NCBI GenBank assembly: GCA_963680875.1
Contig: OY804579.1
Coordinates: 57,855,005 to 57,919,004, forward strand
Length of the DNA: 64,000 bases
Direction: 5' to 3'
Origin: Bathymodiolus brooksi
Lineage: Eukaryota > Mollusca > Bivalvia > Mytilida > Modiolidae
Shown: positions 1 to 11,399 of the stretch, piece by piece
Layout: every line of letters begins with the position of its first letter
Position numbering within the stretch: position 1 is the stretch's first letter
Translations under genes and position numbers: made by a program
The notes under the pieces: generated by a model
What the model was told of the DNA's origin: nothing
Seen by the model: the letters and a program-made list of their open reading frames with translations, nothing else
Database searches by the model: none

Positions 1-3000
1 TCGATCTTTAGTTTTATGTGTAATGTTTGTAGATCGTTATTTATCTTTAGTAGAGTTCGTGTTACTCCATCTTTAGTTTTATGTGTAATGTTTGTAGATC
101 GTTGTTTATCTTTAGTAGAGTTCGTGTTACTCGATCTTTAGTTTTATGTGTAATGTTTGTAGATCGTTGTTTATCTTTAGTAGAGTTCGTGTTACTCGAT
201 CTTTAGTTTTATGTGTAATGTTTGTAGATCGTTGTTTGTCTTTAGTAGAGTTCGTGTTACTCGATCGTTAGTTTTATGTGTAATGTTTGTAGATCGTTGT
301 TTATCTTTAGTAGAGTTCGTGTTACTCCATCTTTAGTTTTATGTGTAATGTTTGTAGATCGTTGTTTATCTTTAGTAGAGTTCGTGTTACTCCATCTTTA
401 GTTTTATGTGTAATGTTTGTAGATCGTTATTTATCTTTAGTAGAGTTCGTGTTACTCCATCTTTAGTTTTATGTGTAATGTTTGTAGATCGTTGTTTATC
501 TTTAGTAGAGTTCGTGTTACTCGATCTTTAGTTTTATGTGTAATGTTTGTAGATCGTTGTTTATCTTTAGTAGAGTTCGTGTTACTCGATCTTTAGTTTT
601 ATGTGTAATGTTTGTAGATCGTTGTTTGTCTTTAGTAGAGTTCGTGTTACTCGATCGTTAGTTTTATGTGTAATGTTTGTAGATCGTTGTTTATCTTTAG
701 TAGAGTTCGTGTTACTCCATCTTTAGTTTTATGTGTAATGTTTGTAGATCGTTGTTTATCTTTAGTAGAGTTCGTGTTACTCGATCGTTAGTTTTATGTG
801 TAATGTTTGTAGATCGTTGTTTATCTTTATTAGAGTTCGTGTTACTCGATCTTTAGTTTTATGTGTAATGTTTGTAGATCGTTGTTTATCTTTAGTAGAG
901 TTCGTGTTACTCCATCTTTAGTTTTATGTGTAATGTTTGTAGATCGTTGTTTATCTTTAGTAGAGTTCGTGTTACTCCATCTTTAGTTTTATGTGTAATG
1001 TTTGTAGATCGTTGTTTATCTTTAGTAGAGTTCGTGTTACTCCATCTTTAGTTTTATGTGTAATGTTTGTAGATCGTTGTTTATCTTTAGTAGAGTTCGT
1101 GTTACTCCATCTTTAGTTTTATGTGTAATGTTTGTAGATCGTTGTTTATCTTTAGTAGAGTTCGTGTTACTCGATCTTTAGTTTTATGTGTAATGTTTGT
1201 AGATCGTTGTTTATCTTTAGTAGAGTTCGTGTTACTCCATCTTTAGTTTTATGTGTAATGTTTGTAGATCGTTGTTTATCTTTAGTAGAGTTCGTGTTAC
1301 TCCATCTTTAGTTTTATGTGTAATGTTTGTAGATCGTTGTTTATCTTTAGTAGAGTTCGTGTTACTCCATCTTTAGTTTTATGTGTAATGTTTGTAGATC
1401 GTTGTTTATCTTTAGTAGAGTTCGTGTTACTCCATCTTTAGTTTTATGTGTAATGTTTGTAGATCGTTGTTTATCTTTAGTAGAGTTCGTGTTACTCCAT
1501 CTTTAGTTTTATGTGTGATGTTTGTAGATCGTTGTTTATCTTTAGTAGAGTTCGTGTTACTCCATCTTTAGTTTTATGTGTAATGTTTGTAGATCGTTGT
1601 TTATCTTTAGTAGAGTTCGTGTTACTCGATCGTTAGTTTTATGTGTAATGTTTGTAGATCGTTGTTTATCTTTATTAGAGTTCGTGTTACTCCATCTTTA
1701 GTTTTATGTGTAATGTTTGTAGATCGTTGTTTATCTTTAGTGAGGTTCGTGTTACTCCATCTTTAGTTTTATGTGTAATGTTTGTAGATCGTTGTTTATC
1801 TTTAGTAGAGTTCGTGTTACTCCATCTTTAGTTTTATGTGTAATGTTTGTAGATCGTTGTTTATCTTTAGTAGAGTTCGTGTTACTCCATCTTTAGTTTT
1901 ATGTGTAATGTTTGTAGATCGTTGTTTATCTTTAGTGAGGTTCGTGTTACTCCATCTTTAGTTTTATGTGTAATGTTTGTAGATCGTTGTTTATCTTTAG
2001 TAGAGTTCGTGTTACTCGATCGTTAGTTTTATGTGTAATGTTTGTAGATCGTTGTTTATCTTTAGTAGAGTTCGTGTTACTCCATCGTTAGTTTTATGTG
2101 TAATGTTTGTAGATCGTTGTTTATCTTTAGTAGAGTTCGTGTTACTCGATCTTTAGTTTTATGTGTAATGTTTGTAGATCGTTGTTTATCTTTAGTAGAG
2201 TTTGTGTTACTCCATCTTTAGTTTTATGTGTAATGTTTGTAGATCGTTGTTTATCTTTAGTAGAGTTCGTGTTACTCCATCTTTAGTTTTATGTGTAATG
2301 TTTGTAGATCGTTGTTTATCTTTAGTAGAGTTCGTGTTACTCGATCTTTAGTTTTATGTGTAATGTTTGTAGATCGTTGTTTATCTTTAGTAGAGTTTGT
2401 GTTACTCCATCTTTAGTTTTATGTGTAATGTTTGTAGATCGTTGTTTATCTTTAGTAGAGTTCGTGTTACTCCATCTTTAGTTTTATGTGTAATGTTTGT
2501 AGATCGTTGTTTATCTTTATTAGAGTTCGTGTTACTCGATCTTTAGTTTTATGTGTAATGTTTGTAGATCGTTATTTATCTTTAGTAGAGTTCGTGTTAC
2601 TCCATCTTTAGTTTTATGTGTAATGTTTGTAGATCGTTGTTTATCTTTAGTAGAGTTCGTGTTACTCGATCTTTAGTTTTATGTGTAATGTTTGTAGATC
2701 GTTGTTTATCTTTAGTAGAGTTCGTGTTACTCGATCTTTAGTTTTATGTGTAATGTTTGTAGATCGTTGTTTGTCTTTAGTAGAGTTCGTGTTACTCGAT
2801 CGTTAGTTTTATGTGTAATGTTTGTAGATCGTTGTTTATCTTTAGTAGAGTTCGTGTTACTCCATCTTTAGTTTTATGTGTAATGTTTGTAGATCGTTGT
2901 TTATCTTTAGTAGAGTTCGTGTTACTCCATCTTTAGTTTTATGTGTAATGTTTGTAGATCGTTATTTATCTTTAGTAGAGTTCGTGTTACTCCATCTTTA

Positions 3001-5504
3001 GTTTTATGTGTAATGTTTGTAGATCGTTGTTTATCTTTAGTAGAGTTCGTGTTACTCGATCTTTAGTTTTATGTGTAATGTTTGTAGATCGTTGTTTATC
3101 TTTAGTAGAGTTCGTGTTACTCGATCTTTAGTTTTATGTGTAATGTTTGTAGATCGTTGTTTGTCTTTAGTAGAGTTCGTGTTACTCGATCGTTAGTTTT
3201 ATGTGTAATGTTTGTAGATCGTTGTTTATCTTTAGTAGAGTTCGTGTTACTCCATCTTTAGTTTTATGTGTAATGTTTGTAGATCGTTGTTTATCTTTAG
3301 TAGAGTTCGTGTTACTCGATCGTTAGTTTTATGTGTAATGTTTGTAGATCGTTGTTTATCTTTATTAGAGTTCGTGTTACTCGATCTTTAGTTTTATGTG
3401 TAATGTTTGTAGATCGTTGTTTATCTTTAGTAGAGTTCGTGTTACTCCATCTTTAGTTTTATGTGTAATGTTTGTAGATCGTTGTTTATCTTTAGTAGAG
3501 TTCGTGTTACTCCATCTTTAGTTTTATGTGTAATGTTTGTAGATCGTTGTTTATCTTTAGTAGAGTTCGTGTTACTCCATCTTTAGTTTTATGTGTAATG
3601 TTTGTAGATCGTTGTTTATCTTTAGTAGAGTTCGTGTTACTCCATCTTTAGTTTTATGTGTAATGTTTGTAGATCGTTGTTTATCTTTAGTAGAGTTCGT
3701 GTTACTCGATCTTTAGTTTTATGTGTAATGTTTGTAGATCGTTGTTTATCTTTAGTAGAGTTCGTGTTACTCCATCTTTAGTTTTATGTGTAATGTTTGT
3801 AGATCGTTGTTTATCTTTAGTAGAGTTCGTGTTACTCCATCTTTAGTTTTATGTGTAATGTTTGTAGATCGTTGTTTATCTTTAGTAGAGTTCGTGTTAC
3901 TCGATCTTTAGTTTTATGTGTAATGTTTGTAGATCGTTGTTTATCTTTAGTAGAGTTCGTGTTACTCCATCTTTAGTTTTATGTGTAATGTTTGTAGATC
4001 GTTGTTTATCTTTAGTAGAGTTCGTGTTACTCCATCTTTAGTTTTATGTGTAATGTTTGTAGATCGTTATTTATCTTTAGTAGAGTTCGTGTTACTCCAT
4101 CTTTAGTTTTATGTGTAATGTTTGTAGATCGTTGTTTATCTTTAGTAGAGTTCGTGTTACTCCATCGTTAGTTTTATGTGTAATGTTTGCAGATCGTTGT
4201 TTATCTTTAGTAGAGTTCGTGTTACTCCATCTTTAGTTTTATGTGTAATGTTTGTAGATCGTTGTTTATCTTTAGTAGAGTTCGTGTTACTCCATCTTTA
4301 GTTTTATGTGTAATGTTTGTAGATCGTTGTTTATCTTTAGTAGAGTTCGTGTTACTCCATCTTTAGTTTTATGTGTAATGTTTGTAGATCGTTATTTATC
4401 TTTAGTAGAGTTCGTGTTACTCCATCTTTAGTTTTATGTGTAATGTTTGTAGATCGTTGTTTATCTTTAGTAGAGTTCGTGTTACTCCATCGTTAGTTTT
4501 ATGTGTAATGTTTGCAGATCGTTGTTTATCTTTAGTAGAGTTCGTGTTACTCCATCTTTAGTTTTATGTGTAATGTTTGTAGATCGTTGTTTATCTTTAG
4601 TAGAGTTCGTGTTACTCCATCTTTAGTTTTATGTGTAATGTTTGTAGATCGTTGTTTATCTTTAGTAGAGTTCGTGTTACTCCATCTTTAGTTTGATGTG
4701 TAATGTTTGTAGATCGTTGTTTATCTTTAGTAGAGTTCGTGTTACTCCATCTTTAGTTTTATGTGTAATGTTTGTAGATCGTTGTTTATCTTTAGTAGAG
4801 TTCGTGTTACTCCATCTTTAGTTTTATGTGTAATGTTTGTAGATCGTTGTTTATCTTTAGTAGAGTTCGTGTTACTCCATCTTTAGTTTTATGTGTAATG
4901 TTTGTAGATCGTTGTTTATCTTTAGTAGAGTTCGTGTTACTCCATCTTTAGTTTTATGTGTAATGTTTGTAGATCGTTGTTTATCTTTAGTAGAGTTCGT
5001 GTTACTCCATCTTTAGTTTTATGTGTAATGTTTGTAGATCGTTGTTTATCTTTAGTAGAGTTCGTGTTACTCCATCTTTAGTTTTATGTGTAATGTTTGT
5101 AGATCGTTGTTTATCTTTAGTGAGGTTCGTGTTACTCCATCTTTAGTTTTATGTGTAATGTTTGTAGATCGTTGTTTATCTTTAGTAGAGTTCGTGTTAC
5201 TCCATCTTTAGTTTTATGTGTAATGTTTGTAGATCGTTGTTTATCTTTAGTAGAGTTCGTGTTACTCCATCTTTAGTTTTATGTGTAATGTTTGTAGATC
5301 GTTGTTTATCTTTAGTAGAGTTCGTGTTACTCGATCGTTAGTTTTATGTGTAATGTTTGTAGATCGTTGTTTATCTTTAGTAGAGTTCGTGTTACTCCAT
5401 CTTTAGTTTTATGTGTAATGTTTGTAGATCGTTGTTTATCTTTAGTAGAGTTCGTGTTACTCCATCTTTAGTTTTATGTTTAATGTTTGTAGATCGTTGT
5501 TTAT
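1..5504 (+). repeat. 65-bp satellite array, about 84.7 copies
   Basis: Perfectly phased 65-bp tandem array. Units start at 1, 66, 131 and so on to 5461 (1 + 84 x 65), so there is no net indel over 84 units. Variation is confined to a few sites: tcgatc/tccatc, cttta/cgtta, gttgt/gttat, ttatc/ttgtc, tagtagag/tattagag/tagtgagg and ttcgtg/tttgtg. The left edge lies outside the window. The last unit runs into the unexpanded part of a family A dispersed repeat, which shows where the unit came from. Non-coding: every frame is stopped. Confidence 0.98.
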
Positions 5505-5543
5505 CCTTTTGTTCTTTTTCTTTTGGTCATTGTGCTGTATATC
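5505..5543 (+). repeat. Unexpanded bridge of the family A repeat between two arrays
   Basis: This short stretch ('ccttttgttctttttcttttgg...') matches the middle of single-copy family A elements, for example at about 52080-52135 and 38950-38985. It joins the 65-bp array on the left to the 35-bp array on the right. The unexpanded tail 'cttcaaactcttg' follows at 6139. Thus 1-6160 reads as one family A element with two internal amplifications. Confidence 0.85.
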
Positions 5544-6138
5544 CTTAGATTTACGGATTCTTATTACCTCTTTGGTATCTTAGATTTACGGATTCTTATT
5601 GCCTCTTTGGTATCTTAGATTTACGGATTCTTATTACCTCTTTGGTATCTTAGATTTACGGATTCTTATTACCTCTTTGGTATCTTAGATTTACGGATTC
5701 TTTTTACCTCTTTGGTATCTTAGATTTACGGATTCTTATTACCTCTTTGGTATCTTAGATTTACGGATTCTTATTACCTCTTTGGTATCTTAGATTTACG
5801 GATTCTTATTACCTCTTTGGTATCTTAGATTTACGGATTCTTATTACCTCTTTGGTATCTTAGATTTACGGATTCTTATTACCTCTTTGGTATCTTAGAT
5901 TTACGGATTCTTATTACCTCTTTGGTATCTTAGATTTACGGATTCTTATTACCTCTTTGGTATCTTAGATTTACGGATTCTTATTACCTCTTTGGTATCT
6001 TAGATTTACGGATTCTTATTACCTCTTTGGTATCTTAGATTTACGGATTCTTTTTACCTCTTTGGTATCTTAGATTTACGGATTCTTATTACCTCTTTGG
6101 TATCTTAGATTTACGGATTCTTATTACCTCTTTGGTAT
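5544..6138 (+). repeat. 35-bp satellite array, 17 copies
   Basis: Seventeen exact 35-bp steps starting at 5544. The unit holds 'gatttacggattcttatt' followed by 'acctctttggtat'. It equals the 3' end of family A seen singly at 17580-17615, 38990-39025 and 52132-52175. A 'ttttta' variant occurs in units 5 and 15, ten units apart; one unit has 'tgcc' for 'tacc'. Confidence 0.97.
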
Positions 6139-6179
6139 CTTCAAACTCTTGTTTATATCATCTCGTATGTGCAATCAGA

Positions 6180-6682
6180 AAACTAACGTTTCTAGATTAT
6201 AAAAAACTCAGGTTTGTCTTCGTTCTGTGTCCTCTGTCCAGTGTTGCCCGTGTCTCTGGATAGTCCATTCTTGATAGCCCCATTTGCTTTTCTCAAAGGT
6301 TTATTTCAAAGATGATGACTTCAAACAGTAAAGAAAACATCTATATTGTTGGGAAAATCCACATTTGACATCGCTTGTGTAAGTGCAAAAAGTACTGGGG
6401 TTGTTGATTGGAAGGATTCCCATAAATTTGTGAATAGTAATCATATTTATAATTAAATGCCAACTTGATGTTAATTTATGGAATTGTGGTATGTGATATG
6501 CCCTATTCTTCACACGGATTTAATTATTTTCCATGTTAAATTTTTCTTAAGTAACATTCTTCTTTTCAGGTATTGATTTCAATCAAATAAATGTGTAGTC
6601 GGTATTGGTGATATCCGCTATTGCTTTATATTAGGAGGGTTCGTGTCTGATTTACTCTATTTTCGCTCCTTATTCTATGCAG
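6180..6682 (+). repeat. Family B dispersed repeat fragments
   Basis: Around 6205-6300 the sequence has the family B 3' half (a 'tctctggat..gtccattcttgat' motif and a degraded 'ggtattctctaacg' end). Around 6630-6670 it has 'aggagggttcgtgtctgatttac', the family B 5' motif. The 6301-6600 interval between them shows nothing recognisable. Confidence 0.6.
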
Positions 6683-6779
6683 CTTGTCTTTGAAACTTTT
6701 AGGTGAGTAGGCGAGTGGGTGTTTGTTAATTTATGCCAAGTTAGCAATTTTTCAGGTTTATAATGTCAATAGTAAGCGC

Positions 6780-6985
6780 TAGTTTTTGGTGGGGTGATGA
6801 TCTCCGGTTGTTTGTAGGAGGGCTCATGTCATATTTACGCTATTTGTGGTTGTTTACGTATAGTGGTGTCCAACACACATTGCGTTGTCGTTTGGTTGTT
6901 CTTCGTTTTGTGTACCCTATGTTGCCAGTTTCTCTGGATTGTCCATTTTTGATTGCCCCTTCGGTATTCTCTAACGTTTATATAT
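6780..6985 (+). repeat. Family B dispersed repeat, full-length copy
   Basis: Copy of a roughly 200-bp non-coding element: '..gttgtttgtaggagggctc', then 'atttacgctatttgtggttg', 'agtggtgtccaacacac', 'tctctggattgtccat' and the end 'tcggtattctctaacgttta'. Other copies lie at 14951-15154 (+), 28846-29013 (-), 29217-29724 (+), 44761-44974 (+) and 55773-55950 (-). A 77-codon frame crosses it but is not shared by other copies, so it is not treated as coding. Confidence 0.85.
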
Positions 6986-7132
6986 ACACACAATGAATAG
7001 AGTCAGAAAGTTTAGCTTGCAACAACCAACAATGACAACTCCCAACAAATTCTTCTCCATGAAGAGCTGCTACAAGTTCGATATTCGATATTCTCTAACT
7101 CTTATTTACACAAATCCATGAAAACTTACACC

Positions 7133-7398
7133 AGCCGGATGGCATTATTATAGGATTAAACGCATTTTTTCCGGAGTTTATTTATGTATAACCTGGACCA
7201 ATTCACTCACAAACAAATAAAAGTCCGAAGGACTTTTATGAAAGTTTGTGAGTGACTTGGTCCAGGTTATACATCAATAAACTCCGGAAAAAATGCGTTT
7301 AATCCTATAATAATGCCATCCGGCTGACTTTTATTTGTTTGTGAGTGAATTGGTCCAGGTTATACATAAATAAACTCCGGAAAAAATGCGTTTAATCC
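7133..7398. repeat. Fold-back: near-perfect hairpin plus a third direct copy
   Basis: 7133-7226 and 7230-7325 are inverted copies separated by three bases (gaa); arms are about 94 bp and nearly identical ('agccggatggcattat' against 'ataatgccatccggct'). A third copy in the right-arm orientation follows at 7326-7398. It is an exact reverse complement of 7153-7225, closer to the left arm than the adjacent right arm is. No transposase is visible. It may be a fold-back element or a replication template-switch product. Confidence 0.9.
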
Positions 7399-7399
7399 T

Positions 7400-8033
7400 T
7401 ATAATTCTGTAACTAAGTATTTTGTTTTTCATTTGTTTTGAAAATTTACCTTTGGGGATCCCCAGTACGCACACATTATCATACATTCCATTGATGTGTG
7501 TCGGCCATGAATAACAAAATGAACTAACCTTGTTTAAGTTGTTTTCCTACATTGATAACTAGACGGTGATGTAATTAAGTTACTGATATTTTCCAATTTT
7601 ATGGCATTTTGCATTTAGCTACTCAAACAAGTAAAATGCCCACAAAATCGTAAAATAAATCAGTAACCAGCTTGTGTCAATCAGCGTTCCTTGTAAACAA
7701 CGTCACAGGATGACGATATATTACAAAAGTCAAAGTCGATAGATGGTTGTCTTAAGTATTTTTTCCGGAATTTTTTTTTTATTGACATTTATTTTTTTAT
7801 TTCATATCTAACAATAATTGTCGATTATTAACAATAAACATTGTTTCTTTTATCTTTTCTTATTATCGGGAATCCAAGCCGCCATTTTGTTTACATTACG
7901 AAAAAAGTAGTCCGCTGAACATCGTCTATCGAAAAATAAACTGACAAAACCCCGCCTCCATAAGCGCTTATACCCAATCAGAGTATAGGATTTCCAACTA
8001 TGCAAATCATATAAGAATTATATCCTTTTAAGA
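7400..8033. other. AT-rich interval without recognised features
   Basis: No gene or familiar repeat was recognised. It includes a T-rich run near 7770-7800 and a stretch mentioning no splice or coding pattern that I could follow. Confidence 0.5.
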
Positions 8034-8035
8034 CG

Positions 8036-8131
8036 TGATTTTCTCCTGGTACTCTGGTTTCCTCCACCAATAAAAATGACAGCCACAATATAACTGATAC
8101 ATTGTTGAAAGTGGCGTCAAACACCATAAAC
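8036..8131 (+). mobile_element. SINE 3' part, 5'-truncated
   Basis: Contains the conserved SINE body 'gtttcctccaccaataaaa' followed by 'atataactgatacattgttg' and ends 'gcgtcaaacaccataaacc'. The tRNA-like head is missing. The same body occurs in the full SINEs at 13264, 39469, 51332 and 55237. Confidence 0.85.
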
Positions 8132-8271
8132 CAAACCAAACCTTTAAGACAATCACACAAATTGTCTTTCATCATTTCTTAACCGGACATATTTTAATTA
8201 ATGATACCCCATATGAAAGAGTAGACGGGCCATCGTACATTACATCACTATATCCATATGACGTCAATACC

Positions 8272-9631
8272 CAGGCCCACTGAGAGGGGGGGGGGGGGTC
8301 AGCCGGGGAGGCTCCCCGGGGCCCATGAGTTTAGGGGGCCCACAAGTCAAACGAGGAAATAAAAAGAGGGTGTACCTTGAGCAAGGCAAACAAAATAAAA
8401 TGTGTGCTTTCGTGAATATGTGAATGACAATTTCGTGTAGTGGAGATAAAATTCTTCATACAGAAGTAGTCCCAGGTTTCAGGAAGGAGCCCACTAATGA
8501 CTTTCATAGGGCCCTTGATGATGTATTGCAACTTTTCTGTTACGGTGTATGGGGCACTGGACCACGTACATATATTTAGTGATTTTCGACTTGTAAATGT
8601 ATATTAAATGACTCAAATGAGGGCTAAACTGACTGCTTGGGCTCCCCTAAGAACAACCATTGACACTGGCAAATCGAGGGTTGCATTTGGAGGGGCCCAC
8701 TAAATTTTTTTATATAAGGGCTCTGAAATATGTAGGTCTAAGTGATTTGCTATAGACAAATACACAGGAAATGGGGACGCAGGCTAAGTCACTAAGAATT
8801 ACCTCTGAGAGTAGCAGATCGATGATTGCAGGGGAGGGGCTCATTAATGGTGAGTAGACATGATCAGACTTTTGTTAAACTCAATTGATTCAGGTGAGCC
8901 TTTATTTTTTATTTATTTATTAATTTCACTTCGTCAGTCACCACATTGTCATTGTCACATATTGCAACATACAAATTAAACAAATTATAATCGAGGTATG
9001 CTGAGCGGGTCGGCACAAAAGATGTCGAGAGAGAGACTGAGAGAGATAAAAAAAAAAAAGGATGACATCTCGGACACGCACAAGTCAACTGACCAAAGTA
9101 GGCTTACAATAGTTGTTGGTATCGAAAGTAGTTTCTACTAAATTTTGGTATATTGACTTCAGTTTAACTTTAAACTGATTAATATTCTTACGAAGGCAAG
9201 TGGGTAAAACGGGGCACGAGGGATCCTCTTGGTAATTTTTTTTCAAGGCCTCGGAATCCTATCTGAGTAAAAAAAATTCTGCTGAAATTGTTTTTACTCT
9301 ATGCTTTTTCAAATAAAAATGTTGTAGACTTAGACTAAAACGTGTTCTGAGAATGAGAGTGTGGAATGAGATTATGTTACGAACTTACGATTGCGAATAT
9401 TGAAATATATGAGGTTATGAAGAGACTTGTAAAAAAACATAAATCCAGACAAATAAACAAGTAGAAAGCTGTTTTCTAAACCACAATTCATCAATTCATT
9501 TTTGTTGTACTGATACCTTGCTTATGACACACCGTGGTGGACTTAGTTTGAGTATCATTATTTGGAGAATTGGAGGAGGGGGGCCAAGTTTCCTTTTGCC
9601 ATGGGGCCCAACAATTCTCTTGGCGGCCCTG
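8272..9631. mobile_element. hAT-like non-autonomous DNA transposon, about 1.36 kb
   Basis: The ends form imperfect terminal inverted repeats: left 'caggcccactgagag', right (reverse complement) 'cagggccgccaagag'. They are flanked by a perfect 8-bp direct duplication, tcaatacc, at 8264-8271 and 9632-9639. An 8-bp target duplication and CAGGG-type termini are typical of the hAT superfamily. Just inside the left end are a 13-G run (8286-8298) and a 17-bp palindrome (8303-8319). Both subterminal regions are rich in 'ggggccc' motifs. No intact transposase frame was found, so it is presumed non-autonomous or decayed. Confidence 0.8.
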
Positions 9632-9639
9632 TCAATACC

Positions 9640-10530
9640 TAATATATAACAATGTTCATATATATTATATATTATATAACTTGTTGTCTGTCAGATAAGA
9701 GTCAAATTCTATCTATAATGGAAATGATATATGTCTTAGTTTCTAAGCGACTGTCGTGTTAAGACTTATTAATAGAAAAACATTGCCGTACTTTCACCTA
9801 TATTATATGTAACAAAGGATATTGTCGTTTTGTCTGATACTCTTAATGTAATATTATTCTACTATATTTCATAATGGATATATGTTCGTTTGCTATTTAT
9901 GGATTTTTTCCATCAAATAATCTTAACTAATCTACAAAATTCAGATATCTACCTTTCAATGCTGTAATAAGTCATATATGTGGAGGTGTGAATTTATGCG
10001 TTGAACAACACTATTACGAACGTTGTCATATTTTAATAATTACTCAAGCTAAATGGTAAGAGATAAATATAGAGACTTACTGATGAAAACTACCTCACTG
10101 AATCTATTGACATATGCATAGTCTACTATCGCTCGAGAGGAAACACATTACGCGATTTAGCGACATCACGATAGGTCCGGTCAATGTCTCTTCTAATTGC
10201 TGTGCACAATATACCTGATTTTCACATTCGCAAATCAATGCGAAAAATCGAAAATCCTTGTTCCTTATATTTGCACAATCTTTACAAGAAGTCACAATGC
10301 AAAGCGAAATGAGTTTGAAGTAAAAATACAAAGCGTTTATTTGTAATACAACAAACATAAATTATAAGATCAACATATGATCAGTAAAAGATGTCTAAAT
10401 CGAATCCCGTTTAAACAGAACTTCCAATGTAGTCCCAATTTCTACAATCATTTTTAATTTAACCTGTCTAATCTGAACTGTCTATTCCGAGCAAAAATAT
10501 ATGTGTTTGGTTCAGACATGTTAATTTTCT
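9640..10530. other. AT-rich interval, nothing recognised
   Basis: No repeat family, RNA or believable exon was seen here. The only open frame of note (minus, 10104-10358) has no recognisable domain. Confidence 0.5.
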
Positions 10531-10534
10531 TTAA

Positions 10535-11395
10535 GATACCAAAGGGATGGTAAGAAATCATAAATTGAATACAGGGCCCGGGTGGCTCAATGAGTTAGGT
10601 AGTTGTAGGGCCCGGGTGGCTCAATGAGTTAGGTAGTTGTAGGGCCCGGGTGGCTCAATGAGTTAGGTAGTTGGATTACATAGCAACTCATACACCCCTA
10701 TCACCAATAAGGCGTGTGTTCGCGCCCGGCTTTGTAAATTACAAAAAGGATGCACTCGACTCGCAGCCGCAAGTGATAAAGTTTACTAGTTGCTTGCCCA
10801 TGGTTGGTTGTTCTCTCTGGGTACTCTGTCTTCTTCCACCACTAAAACTGGTCGCCATGATATAGCTGAAATATTGCTGAAAGTGGCTTTAAACACCAAA
10901 AATCAATGAAATCAAAATCAATCATAAATTGAATAAAGACAGACAATACAATGATCAAAAGAAAAAGGACAAAAGGACAAGCAATGATCTACAAGACACT
11001 ACACAGAAAACTAAAGATTGAGCAACACGAACAACATTAAAAACCGGGGAGGTGAACTCAGGTGTTCCGAAAGACTAAGCAGTTTCTGCTCCACTAGCGG
11101 CACCCATTATGTTACCCTTACTACAAACCGATGATGAAAGGATCGCATTGTGATTACGACAAACGAATCATATCGTTGGTCATTTGTGACACAGGTATTC
11201 ATTGTATTGTCTATCCTTCGATTTATGGCTTCTGATAACCCCTTTCGTACTTTCAAAACTGTTTTCTTCCGTAACGGTCAACCAAGTCATGGTGGCGACC
11301 GTAAAACGTTCGAAATTTTACATTAATATTCTTTCTTACTAATGGTTGAGCAACATGAACCTAAAAAAGGGGTGAACTCATGTGTTCCGGAAATT
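10535..11395 (-). repeat. Family A dispersed repeat, rearranged, interrupted by a SINE
   Basis: Minus-strand family A: 'agataccaaagggatgg' near 10535, then after the SINE 'gacagacaatacaatgatc', 'cagaaaactaaagattgag' and 'gtgaactcaggtgttccg' near 11050. Plus-oriented family A 3' sequence ('tgtattgtctatccttcg') reappears at about 11205-11260, and a minus-strand piece ('aggggtgaactcatgtgttc') at about 11367-11390. The mix shows nested or rearranged copies. The piece 'taacggtcaaccaagtcatg' near 11270 is another segment that I associate with bivalve repeats. Confidence 0.7.
10572..10919 (+). mobile_element. tRNA-derived SINE with triplicated head and 16-bp target duplication
   Basis: The head carries an A-box-like 'tggctcaatgagttagg' and a B box 'tgtgttcgcgccc' (10715-10727), the marks of an RNA polymerase III promoter of tRNA origin. 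The body has a conserved 'ttcttccaccactaaaactg' block and ends 'gctttaaacaccaaaaatca'. It is flanked by a 16-bp direct repeat, aatcataaattgaata, at 10556-10571 and 10920-10935. The first 34 bp of the head are present three times (10574, 10608, 10642). The element sits inside a family A copy. Confidence 0.9.
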
Positions 11396-11399
11396 ATGT

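Noticed and set aside
6301..6513. 70-codon minus-strand frame
   Set aside because: No domain, repeats nearby, and no supporting signals.
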